Part shown: piece by piece, positions 1 to 5,447 of the stretch
How positions within the stretch are numbered: the first letter of the stretch is position 1
Layout: every line of letters starts with the position of its first letter
Source: Sneathiella sp.
GTDB taxonomy: Bacteria; Pseudomonadota; Alphaproteobacteria; Sneathiellales; Sneathiellaceae
Length of the DNA: 5,447 nucleotides
Direction: 5' to 3'
Assembly: GCA_016765515.1 (NCBI GenBank)
Contig: JAESPT010000365.1
Coordinates: 1-5,447 of the forward strand
Made by a program: the position numbers and the translations under genes
Notes under the pieces: model-generated
Told to the model about the DNA's origin: nothing
What the model saw: only the letters and a program-made list of their open reading frames with translations
Database searches by the model: none

Positions 1-38
1 AAGAAGCTGCATATCGACACACTACGAGGACGTTTTAG

Positions 39-947
39 ATGAAACTCAAGTGGCTTGAGGATATTCTTTCGCTTTGTGAAACTGGAAATTTCAGAATTTC
101 CTCTGAGTACCGCTGTGTTTCCCAACCCGCCTTCAGCCGGCGGCTTAAACATCTTGAAGACTGGGTTGGATCAAAACTCATTGACCGTTCAGGGCAACCC
201 GCCAAACTAACGGATGCTGGAGAACTTTTTAAACCTGTTGCTCTTGAAATTGTTCGCCTTGCTGAACAGTCACGCATTGATATCAAGGCGAAAAACGAAA
301 AAATTCGGTTTTCGACTTTAAGCACTTTGGCCCAATTCTTTATTCCCGACTGGCTGACTGAACTTAAATCCTTCATCAAAACCGAAGCCTTCAGCGTTAG
401 AAGTGGGTATGGAAGTGTTGCTCAATACCTGAGCTCTCTTGAAGAAGGACAAATAGATTTTTTTGTCGGTTATGAAGATCCATCCGGCGCAATTCAGAAT
501 GATACAGAGAAGTTTTGCTCTCTACAATTGGGAACAGAAACACTCGTCTCTGTTGTGAGTCCTAACGAAAATGGCGAGCCTGAATACTGGCTCCCGGCGG
601 CCAGTCCCGGTAGTTCGATCCCCTACCTACATACTTATTCCAACCCCGTGGTGTGGCCGATCAAGCAACATCTGGATAAGCGATACAGTGATCTTACTTT
701 TATGCCCGTTTATGAATCCTCTACTGCGGCGGCGATCAAAGAGATGGTTATCAAGGGGCATGGTGTTGCCTGGATTCCAATGTCAATTGTCGCGGATGAT
801 CTTAAATCGGGAGCCCTTTTACGGGCCGCAACCCCTGAGGATGATATCCCTGTGGACATCACAATTTATCGCTACAAGCCTAATGTTGAGCCCCGTACAG
901 AAAAATTTTGGCAGGCTCTTATTATAAAAGAAGCAAATAAGCAGTAA
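39..947 (+). CDS. LysR-family transcriptional regulator, HypT/YjiE-like
   Basis: This 302-residue protein has the length and layout of a LysR-type regulator. A winged helix-turn-helix occupies residues 1-62, with the VSQPAFSRRLKHLE recognition region at 27-40 and the LTDAG wing at 57-61. A linker helix follows (about 63-88), then a periplasmic-binding-like effector domain (about 89-295) containing GHGVAWIP at 240-247. The KWLEDIL opening, SQPAFSRR, the GxAWxP segment and the C-terminal YRYKPN...EKFW pattern match E. coli HypT/YjiE as I remember it, so I place it in that branch. The usual Ala-Ala pair of the first recognition helices is Ser21-Ser22 here. The ATG is supported by GAGGA at 26-30, 8 nt upstream. 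It reads toward the aap operon 263 bp downstream. LysR proteins often control neighbouring genes, so control of aap is plausible but inferred. The effector is unknown. The family call is firm; the HypT-like placement is moderately sure. Confidence 0.93.
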   Translation: MKLKWLEDILSLCETGNFRISSEYRCVSQPAFSRRLKHLEDWVGSKLIDRSGQPAKLTDAGELFKPVALEIVRLAEQSRIDIKAKNEKIRFSTLSTLAQFFIPDWLTELKSFIKTEAFSVRSGYGSVAQYLSSLEEGQIDFFVGYEDPSGAIQNDTEKFCSLQLGTETLVSVVSPNENGEPEYWLPAASPGSSIPYLHTYSNPVVWPIKQHLDKRYSDLTFMPVYESSTAAAIKEMVIKGHGVAWIPMSIVADDLKSGALLRAATPEDDIPVDITIYRYKPNVEPRTEKFWQALIIKEANKQ

Positions 948-1014
948 TTCCATCGAGCATAAAGGTGTGTAATCTGTTCCTAGACACCATCAATTTGATA
1001 CGCATTCGGTATTG

Positions 1015-1055
1015 AACAGTGCAAGTGATGCAAATAATGCATCACTTGCACTGTT
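1015..1055. promoter_or_regulatory. Perfect 18-bp inverted repeat, candidate operator
   Basis: The left arm AACAGTGCAAGTGATGCA (1015-1032) and the right arm (1038-1055) are exact reverse complements around a 5-nt centre, AATAA. Inside lie four self-complementary TGCA tetramers starting at 1020, 1029, 1038 and 1047, exactly 9 bp apart. Each adjacent pair forms a TGCA-N5-TGCA box, which also fits the T-N11-A form of LysR-type sites. No T-run follows either arm, so it does not look like a standard intrinsic terminator. It lies between the regulator and aapJ, centred about 175 bp before the aapJ start. The symmetry is directly visible; the operator role is inferred. A transcript hairpin protecting the 3' end of the regulator mRNA is an alternative. 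Confidence 0.6.
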
Positions 1056-1153
1056 AAAGGTATTGGACCTGCCCCTATCCCTCCCCTTAACGTTCGCTTG
1101 GAAGAGAAGATTGTCCGGAGAAGACAAGGCCAAGTTACTGTTTGGCGACAGAT

Positions 1154-1182
1154 TTGTTTGCTCCTCTAAAAAATCATATCAA
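1154..1182 (+). promoter_or_regulatory. Weak sigma-70-like promoter candidate before aapJ
   Basis: TTGTTT (1154-1159) and TATCAA (1177-1182) are separated by 17 bp and would start transcription about 20 nt before aapJ. They match the bacterial housekeeping consensus at only 3 of 6 and 4 of 6 positions. An alternative pair is TTGAAC (1012-1017) with AATAAT (1033-1038). Its spacer of 15 bp is short, and its -10 would sit in the centre of the inverted repeat, which would suit repression by a bound protein. Neither is convincing alone. Confidence 0.2.
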
Positions 1183-1210
1183 GACAATACGTTAACCCAG
1201 GGAGAAAATT

Positions 1211-2251
1211 ATGATGAAACTCACCACATTCCTCACGTCAGTTGCGGCCGTTGCTACACTGGCGGTTGCAGCGACGCCGGTAACCGCAGAGACAACACTG
1301 GAAATTGTAAAAAAACGTGGCCATGTCCGCTGCCAGGTTGGTCCTCCTTCAGCCGGTTACTATAATCTGGATGCCAAAGGAGAATGGTATGGTCTGGATG
1401 TGGCGACATGCCAGGCTGTTGCCTCTGCTATTTTTGGTGATCCGAAAAAACTGGAAATTCAATCGATCAGTTCACAAATGCGCTTTACGTCTTTGGCCAA
1501 TGGCGAGTCTGACCTTTTATCACGGACAGCGACCTGGACCATGTCTCGTGACACTCAGCTTGGCCTGGATTTCCTGCAACCCAATTTCTATGATGGTCAG
1601 GGTTTCACCGTTCACAAAGACAGTGGGATCACAAGCGCCTATCAACTAAAAGGTGCCAAAGTCTGTGTGACGTCCGGTACGACCACTGAACTTAATCTGA
1701 CAGATTTTAGTCGCGCCAATGATCTAAACATTAGTGCCGTTACTTTTGAGGATTACAACGTTCGCGATGAAACTTACCTCAACGGCGGTTGTGACGCGGT
1801 AACTGGTGACAAGTCATCAATGGCGGGCAATATGGCCGCATTTCCTGTGCCTGCCGACCACATGATCTTGCCTGAAACTCTTTCCAAGGAGCCTTTGGCT
1901 CCAGCAGTGCGCCATGGCGACAGCCAGTGGCGGGACATCGTCTCCTGGACAGTATATGCCATGATTAACGCCGAAGAACTTGGTATTACCAGTAAAAATG
2001 TTGATGACTTGCGCGCCAAGTCCGACAATGTAAGCATTCGCCGTATGCTGGGCGTAGAGGGGAACCTTCACGAAGGACTGGGTCTTAACAAAGATTGGGC
2101 CTACAGCATCATTAAACATGTTGGCAATTATGGTGAAAACTATGAAGCCTATATGGGGAGCGGCGAACAAGGAATTGGTATTCCTCGTAAAGGGTCGGCT
2201 AACGCTCTTTGGACCGATGGTGGTCTAATGTATTCTCCGCCTATGCGTTAA
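1211..2251 (+). CDS. aapJ: General L-amino-acid ABC transporter, periplasmic binding protein
   Basis: AapJ/BztA binds polar and other L-amino acids in the periplasm and hands them to the AapQM channel. The protein has 346 residues, close to the roughly 340 usual for the family. It starts with a Sec signal peptide (residues 1-26: Lys3, a hydrophobic core, then a likely cut after VTA). The mature part shows family landmarks in order: WYGLDVATCQAVASAIFGDP (59-78), LSRTATWTMSRD (103-114) with the ligand-carboxylate region, FYDGQGFTV (126-134), CVTSGTTTELNL (152-163), ILPETLSKEPLAPAVR (219-234) and a WTDGGLMYSPP C-terminus. Cysteines lie at 41, 67, 152 and 194. GGGAG at 1200-1204 serves either of two adjacent ATG codons (1211 or 1214); the first is kept. 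Residues 41-50 (CQVGPPSAGY) and Thr106-Ala107 differ from the rhizobial AapJ I remember, so ligand range may differ. It is the first gene of the aap operon. Confidence 0.95.
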   Translation: MMKLTTFLTSVAAVATLAVAATPVTAETTLEIVKKRGHVRCQVGPPSAGYYNLDAKGEWYGLDVATCQAVASAIFGDPKKLEIQSISSQMRFTSLANGESDLLSRTATWTMSRDTQLGLDFLQPNFYDGQGFTVHKDSGITSAYQLKGAKVCVTSGTTTELNLTDFSRANDLNISAVTFEDYNVRDETYLNGGCDAVTGDKSSMAGNMAAFPVPADHMILPETLSKEPLAPAVRHGDSQWRDIVSWTVYAMINAEELGITSKNVDDLRAKSDNVSIRRMLGVEGNLHEGLGLNKDWAYSIIKHVGNYGENYEAYMGSGEQGIGIPRKGSANALWTDGGLMYSPPMR

Positions 2252-2287
2252 TTTAATTCCAGCGGTTTTAAATTTTTGTGTTATCAG

Positions 2288-2324
2288 CCGGCGCCTGATT
2301 TGCTTTAAGTGGATCAGGCACCGG
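2288..2324 (+). other. Stem-loop in the aapJ-aapQ gap
   Basis: CCGG plus GCCTGAT (2288-2291 and 2293-2299) pair with ATCAGGC plus CCGG (2313-2319 and 2321-2324), leaving one C/A mismatch (2292 with 2320) and a 13-nt loop. This gives an 11-pair, GC-rich stem 37 nt after the aapJ stop codon. No T-run follows, so full termination is unlikely. Hairpins after the binding-protein gene of ABC import operons are known to protect the upstream mRNA or partly stop transcription, giving more binding protein than permease. I infer that role here. The other genes of the operon are 2 and 23 nt apart, which makes this 117-bp gap stand out. Confidence 0.6.
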
Positions 2325-2354
2325 TAGTTCATAGCGTATCAGTACACAAATATC

Positions 2355-2371
2355 GGGAGGAATAAATTTTG
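2355..2371 (+). promoter_or_regulatory. Ribosome binding site setting the TTG start of aapQ
   Basis: GGGAGGA (2355-2361) is the strongest Shine-Dalgarno match seen in the window. It lies 8 nt before the TTG at 2369 if counted from the end of GGGAGG. No ATG or GTG occurs in frame near it, and the next in-frame ATG is at about codon 60, beyond the first membrane segment. Confidence 0.8.
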
Positions 2372-3586
2372 ACGGTCAATGACAGGCTCAAGGAATCCGA
2401 ACGCGTTAAACCGAAAAGTCAATTTGACTTCTTCCACGACGAGCGGGTTCGCTCGATTTTCTATCAGCTTTTAATCGCGGCAATTGTAGGCTGGACCGTC
2501 TGGTATCTTGTTACCACCACCGCTAATAACCTCGAAGCACGCGGGATGAAGTCCGGTTTTAACTTTCTCGGCGTTGAAGCAGGTTTCGATACAGACTTCA
2601 GGCTCATTGACTATACCGTCGGAATCGGGACGTACGGCGATATATTTCTCATTGGTATTCTGAACACACTTTACATTTCGGTTATGGCAATCATTGCAAT
2701 GACCTTCCTCGGATTTATCGTCGGCGTTTTACGACTTTCCAGCAATTGGCTGGTTGCCAAAGTGGCGTTGGCCTATGTGGAAATATTTCGCAACACCCCC
2801 TTATTGATACAGATTATTTTTTGGTATACCGGGATTTTTTCCCTGCTCCCCAAAGTCAGAAAAAGCTATGATTTGTCCGGTGGCTTCGAGACTATATTCC
2901 TCAATAACCGAGGTTTTTACATGCCGTGGCCCGTGGCTGGCGACGGTCTGTGGATGACGGGGATTGCTGTTGTCATTGCAATTATTGCCATCCTTATATA
3001 TCGGCGTTGGGCGCATAAGCGTCAGGACACAACAGGACAGATTACGCCGCTTTTTCTACCCTCCGCTGGTTTGATAATTCTTTTACCAGCAGCCGTCTTT
3101 TTAATAACCGGATCACCGCTTGGTTGGGATACCCCGAGGCTTGAGGGCTTCAACTTCACCGGTGGTGCCGCTCTGCCGCCCTCATTTCTGGCTCTTTTTG
3201 TTGCTTTAACCATTTATCATTCCGCCTATATGGCAGAAACCGTGCGCGCCGGTATATTGTCGGTTAATCAAGGCCAACATGACGCGGCACTTGCAATTGG
3301 CTTGCGTCCGGGCAGGGTCATGAAATTGGTGATTATCCCCCAGGCAATGCCCGCCATCGTCCCGCCGATGATCAGCAAATGGATGGACGTGGTTAAAAAC
3401 TCATCCCTAGCCATTGCCATTGGTTTTCCTGACCTTGTTGCTGTCTTTATGTCGACATCGCTCAATCAGGCCGGTCATGCCATTGAAATTGTTGGCATGA
3501 CCATGGCCTTTTACATGTTTATCAGCCTGAGCATTTCAGGCTTGTTGAATATCTATAATAAACGCGTCCAACTGGTGGAGCGCTGA
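2369..3586 (+). CDS. aapQ: General L-amino-acid ABC transporter, permease
   Basis: AapQ/BztB is one of two inner-membrane permeases that form the amino-acid channel. The 405-residue length is typical for the Aap type, which is far larger than HisM/HisQ permeases. A cytoplasmic N-terminus (1-30) is followed by a membrane segment at about 31-50 and a periplasmic loop. The HisM/Q-type core begins with ILNTLYISVMAI (97-108) and VEIFRNTPLLIQ (137-148). Further hydrophobic segments lie near 196-211, 227-248, 272-288, 345-360 and 373-395. The coupling (EAA-type) loop that contacts the ATPase runs over about 304-328 (HDAALAIGLRPG...IIPQAMP), with Asp in place of the usual Glu. It is followed by KNSSLAIAIGFPDL (343-356). 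The TTG start is fixed by a strong ribosome binding site. The stop lies 2 nt before the aapM start, so the two are probably translated together. Confidence 0.95.
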   Translation: MTVNDRLKESERVKPKSQFDFFHDERVRSIFYQLLIAAIVGWTVWYLVTTTANNLEARGMKSGFNFLGVEAGFDTDFRLIDYTVGIGTYGDIFLIGILNTLYISVMAIIAMTFLGFIVGVLRLSSNWLVAKVALAYVEIFRNTPLLIQIIFWYTGIFSLLPKVRKSYDLSGGFETIFLNNRGFYMPWPVAGDGLWMTGIAVVIAIIAILIYRRWAHKRQDTTGQITPLFLPSAGLIILLPAAVFLITGSPLGWDTPRLEGFNFTGGAALPPSFLALFVALTIYHSAYMAETVRAGILSVNQGQHDAALAIGLRPGRVMKLVIIPQAMPAIVPPMISKWMDVVKNSSLAIAIGFPDLVAVFMSTSLNQAGHAIEIVGMTMAFYMFISLSISGLLNIYNKRVQLVER

Positions 3587-3588
3587 TC

Positions 3589-4917
3589 ATGACTGTTGTA
3601 AACGAGAAGAAAACGACTGCAAGGGCTGCCCCCTCGTCTGAAACGTCAGTTTTGGGTTGGATGCGCAAAAATCTCTTCGGTTCCGCCTTTAACAGCATTC
3701 TCACTGTCGTCACTCTTTACGTCATCTATCTGACGGTAAAGGGTCTGTGGAGTTGGGGAATTGCCGATGCTGTATGGATTGCCGACACGCGGCGCCAATG
3801 CTTTGGCATCAGCATTGATGGTGCCTGCTGGGCGGGTGTTATTGCATGGCTGGACAATATTTTCTATGGCCGCTATCCGCGAGAGGAATTATGGCGCATT
3901 AATCTGGGCTTGGTGCTGTTGATTATCTGGATGGTCCCGCTTTGGTTGCCGCGCGTAAAAGCAAAAATCTTTATTGGCCTGAGCACTGTGTTCTTATACC
4001 CTTTCCTTGCAGGATATCTTTTTGCCGGCGGGGACAAGGATATCTTCATGCAAGTCATGGTCTCGGCTGCAATCCTTTGCCTGATCGGCAATACACTGCA
4101 TTCAATTATTAGTGTGATGACCGGCAACAGTTTGGCTGAGACTCTAATCCGCGTACTAAACGTTAAAAATGCATCAGAAAAAAGCCAACGCAATATTTTA
4201 ATTGCTATTCTGGGGGTCGGTTTCGCTCTGGTTTATGTGTGGCAAATGGGATGGTATGTAGAGAGTGTCTCCTGGACCAAATGGGGCGGTTTGTTCCTGA
4301 CTATGGTCATTGCAGGGATCGGGATCGCATCGGCCCTGCCGGGTGGAATTTTTCTGGCTCTTGGCCGTCGTTCAAATCTACCGGTCATTCGGATAATCAG
4401 TACTGCCTTTATTGAACTGTTCAGATCTGTGCCTTTAATAACCGTGCTGTTTATGGCGACAACAATGTTTCCACTCTTCATGCCGGAAGGGTTCATTCTT
4501 AACAAATTGACCCAGGTTATCATTGCCGTTTGCCTGTTTAACGCGTGCTACATGGCTGAAACAGTTCGCGCCGGCCTTCAGGCCATTCCCAAAGGTCAGT
4601 TTGAAGGCGCACACACCATTGGTTTGGGATATTGGGGAACAATGGGCTTTATTGTTATGCCCCAGGCTTTGAAACATATGATCCCCAATATTGTTGGAAT
4701 TTTCATTGGATTGCTGAAAGACACCACTTTGGTATCCATCATCGGCCTGTTCGATATTTTGAGTATGTTGCGGGCAATCAGTAAAGATACCCCGTGGCTT
4801 GGGCTTCACAAAGAGCCCTTGTTGTTTGGTGCGATGTTGTTCTTTTTGCTGTGCTTTGTCATGTCAAAATACAGCCGGCATATGGAAGCAAAACTATCAA
4901 CGACCCACAAAAATTGA
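3589..4917 (+). CDS. aapM: General L-amino-acid ABC transporter, permease
   Basis: AapM/BztC is the partner permease of AapQ. Family features in order: a cytoplasmic N-terminus (1-35), a first membrane segment (about 37-56), the family's Cys-containing periplasmic region (CFGISIDGACW, 71-81, then FYGRYPREELWR, 92-103), two hydrophobic segments (105-120, 127-146), WTKWGGLFLTMVIAG (229-243) and FIELFRSVPLITVLFMA (274-290). The coupling loop is FEGAHTIGLGYWG...MPQALK (338-362), followed by KDTTLVSIIGLFD (377-389). At 442 residues it is longer than the roughly 385 of the rhizobial protein as I remember it. The excess maps to about 149-220, which holds two extra hydrophobic stretches (153-176, 201-219). 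GGAG at 3577-3580, inside the end of aapQ, lies 8 nt before the ATG. The next gene, aapP, starts 23 nt downstream. Confidence 0.95.
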   Translation: MTVVNEKKTTARAAPSSETSVLGWMRKNLFGSAFNSILTVVTLYVIYLTVKGLWSWGIADAVWIADTRRQCFGISIDGACWAGVIAWLDNIFYGRYPREELWRINLGLVLLIIWMVPLWLPRVKAKIFIGLSTVFLYPFLAGYLFAGGDKDIFMQVMVSAAILCLIGNTLHSIISVMTGNSLAETLIRVLNVKNASEKSQRNILIAILGVGFALVYVWQMGWYVESVSWTKWGGLFLTMVIAGIGIASALPGGIFLALGRRSNLPVIRIISTAFIELFRSVPLITVLFMATTMFPLFMPEGFILNKLTQVIIAVCLFNACYMAETVRAGLQAIPKGQFEGAHTIGLGYWGTMGFIVMPQALKHMIPNIVGIFIGLLKDTTLVSIIGLFDILSMLRAISKDTPWLGLHKEPLLFGAMLFFLLCFVMSKYSRHMEAKLSTTHKN

Positions 4918-4940
4918 CTTTAAATTTCAGGGAAGAGAAA

Positions 4941-5447
4941 ATGACCGAGAAAAACACCTTGGAAATACAGGATGACAGGCAACAACTTGCTTCTGCAGCG
5001 TCCAGCGAAGTTATCATTGATCTTAACAAGGTCAATAAATGGTATGGTGATTTCCACGTCTTGAAAGACATTGATCTTGTGGTGCACAAGGGGGAGCGGA
5101 TCGTTGTCTGCGGCCCGTCTGGATCAGGGAAGTCGACTCTCATCAGATGCATCAACCATCTTGAGGAACATCAAGAGGGCAGTATCGTTGTCGATGGGAT
5201 AACGCTGGATAAAAATCTCAAAAACATTGACCATATTCGTACCGAAGTGGGCATGGTGTTTCAAAGTTTCAACCTGTTCCCTCATCTGTCCATTCTCGAA
5301 AACCTTACTCTGGGCCCCATCTGGGTTCGAAAAATGCCGAAAGCCGATGCTCAGGCAAACGCTATGAAGTATCTTGAACGAGTTAAGATACCAGAGCAGG
5401 CCGACAAATTTCCTGGTCAACTCTCAGGCGGTCAACAGCAGCGCGTG
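4941..5447 (+). CDS. aapP: General L-amino-acid ABC transporter, ATP-binding protein (3' end missing)
   Basis: AapP/BztD is the cytoplasmic ATPase that powers the AapJQM importer. The 169 visible residues make up about two thirds of the usual 250-260. Seen in order: KWYGDFHVLKDI (33-44) with the adenine-stacking Tyr35, Walker A GPSGSGKST (58-66), GMVFQSFNLFPHLSILEN (104-121) with Q-loop Gln108, GPIWVRKM (125-132) and the ABC signature LSGGQQQRV (161-169), where the window ends. Walker B and the switch histidine would lie beyond the edge. The sequence is close to rhizobial AapP. About 20 poorly conserved residues precede the domain. AGGGA (4929-4933) lies 7 nt before the ATG, supporting this start over the later in-frame codons. 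No frameshift is seen; the gene is partial only because the window stops. Confidence 0.96.
   Translation, partial: MTEKNTLEIQDDRQQLASAASSEVIIDLNKVNKWYGDFHVLKDIDLVVHKGERIVVCGPSGSGKSTLIRCINHLEEHQEGSIVVDGITLDKNLKNIDHIRTEVGMVFQSFNLFPHLSILENLTLGPIWVRKMPKADAQANAMKYLERVKIPEQADKFPGQLSGGQQQRV

Noticed and set aside
1..42. Possible 3' end of an upstream gene, with stops at 36-38, 40-42 (ATGA overlap) or 56-58
   Set aside because: All three forward frames are open in this short stretch, so none can be chosen. An upstream co-directional gene is possible but not supported.
964..988. GGTGT...ACACC pairing just after the regulator gene, as a terminator
   Set aside because: The stem is only 5 bp with a 15-nt loop and has no T-run after it.
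1111..1127. TTGTC...GACAA inverted repeat in the aapJ leader
   Set aside because: A 5-bp dyad with a 7-nt spacer is expected by chance in a region of this size.
1143..1162. Sigma-54-like TGGC...TTGC elements before aapJ
   Set aside because: The spacing between the GG and GC elements is about 4 bp too long for a sigma-54 promoter, and no NtrC-type site is seen upstream.
1012..1365. Open frame on the plus strand running through the intergenic region into aapJ
   Set aside because: It starts inside the inverted repeat, has no visible ribosome binding site, overlaps the aapJ signal-peptide region in another frame, and its product is low-complexity at the start with no recognisable domain.
4859..5420. 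Two overlapping minus-strand open frames across the end of aapM and aapP
   Set aside because: They are antisense to the strongly conserved ATPase sequence, and neither product has a recognisable domain.

Overview
The window holds a LysR-type regulator gene followed, on the same strand, by the start of an operon for a general L-amino-acid ABC importer of the Aap/Bzt type: aapJ (periplasmic binding protein), aapQ and aapM (the two permeases) and aapP (ATPase, cut off by the right edge). This gene order and these protein sequences are typical of Alphaproteobacteria. Base composition looks balanced rather than GC-rich, so a marine or other moderate-GC alphaproteobacterium fits better than a classic Rhizobium. 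The genus cannot be fixed from this window.

Layout: 1-38 is a short leader before the regulator. 39-947 encodes a LysR-family protein that resembles E. coli HypT/YjiE more than the common LysR type. 948-1210 is a 263-bp intergenic region with a perfect 18-bp inverted repeat (1015-1055) built from four TGCA tetramers spaced exactly 9 bp apart, followed by a C-rich tract and a weak promoter-like pair. 1211-2251 is aapJ. 2252-2368 is a 117-bp gap with a strong stem-loop (2288-2324) and a good ribosome binding site that sets a TTG start for aapQ. 2369-3586 (aapQ), 3589-4917 (aapM) and 4941-5447 (aapP, partial) are tightly packed.

How the genes work together: AapJ captures amino acids in the periplasm and delivers them to an AapQ-AapM membrane channel, which AapP drives by ATP hydrolysis. 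The tight spacing of aapQ-aapM-aapP and the hairpin after aapJ suggest one transcript in which the binding protein is made in excess. The LysR protein is the obvious candidate regulator and the TGCA palindrome the obvious candidate operator, but both links are inferred from position.

I see no mobile element, CRISPR array, RNA gene or clearly new system. The main points of interest are the unusual palindrome, the HypT-like regulator lacking HypT's redox methionines, and an apparent extra membrane segment in AapM.
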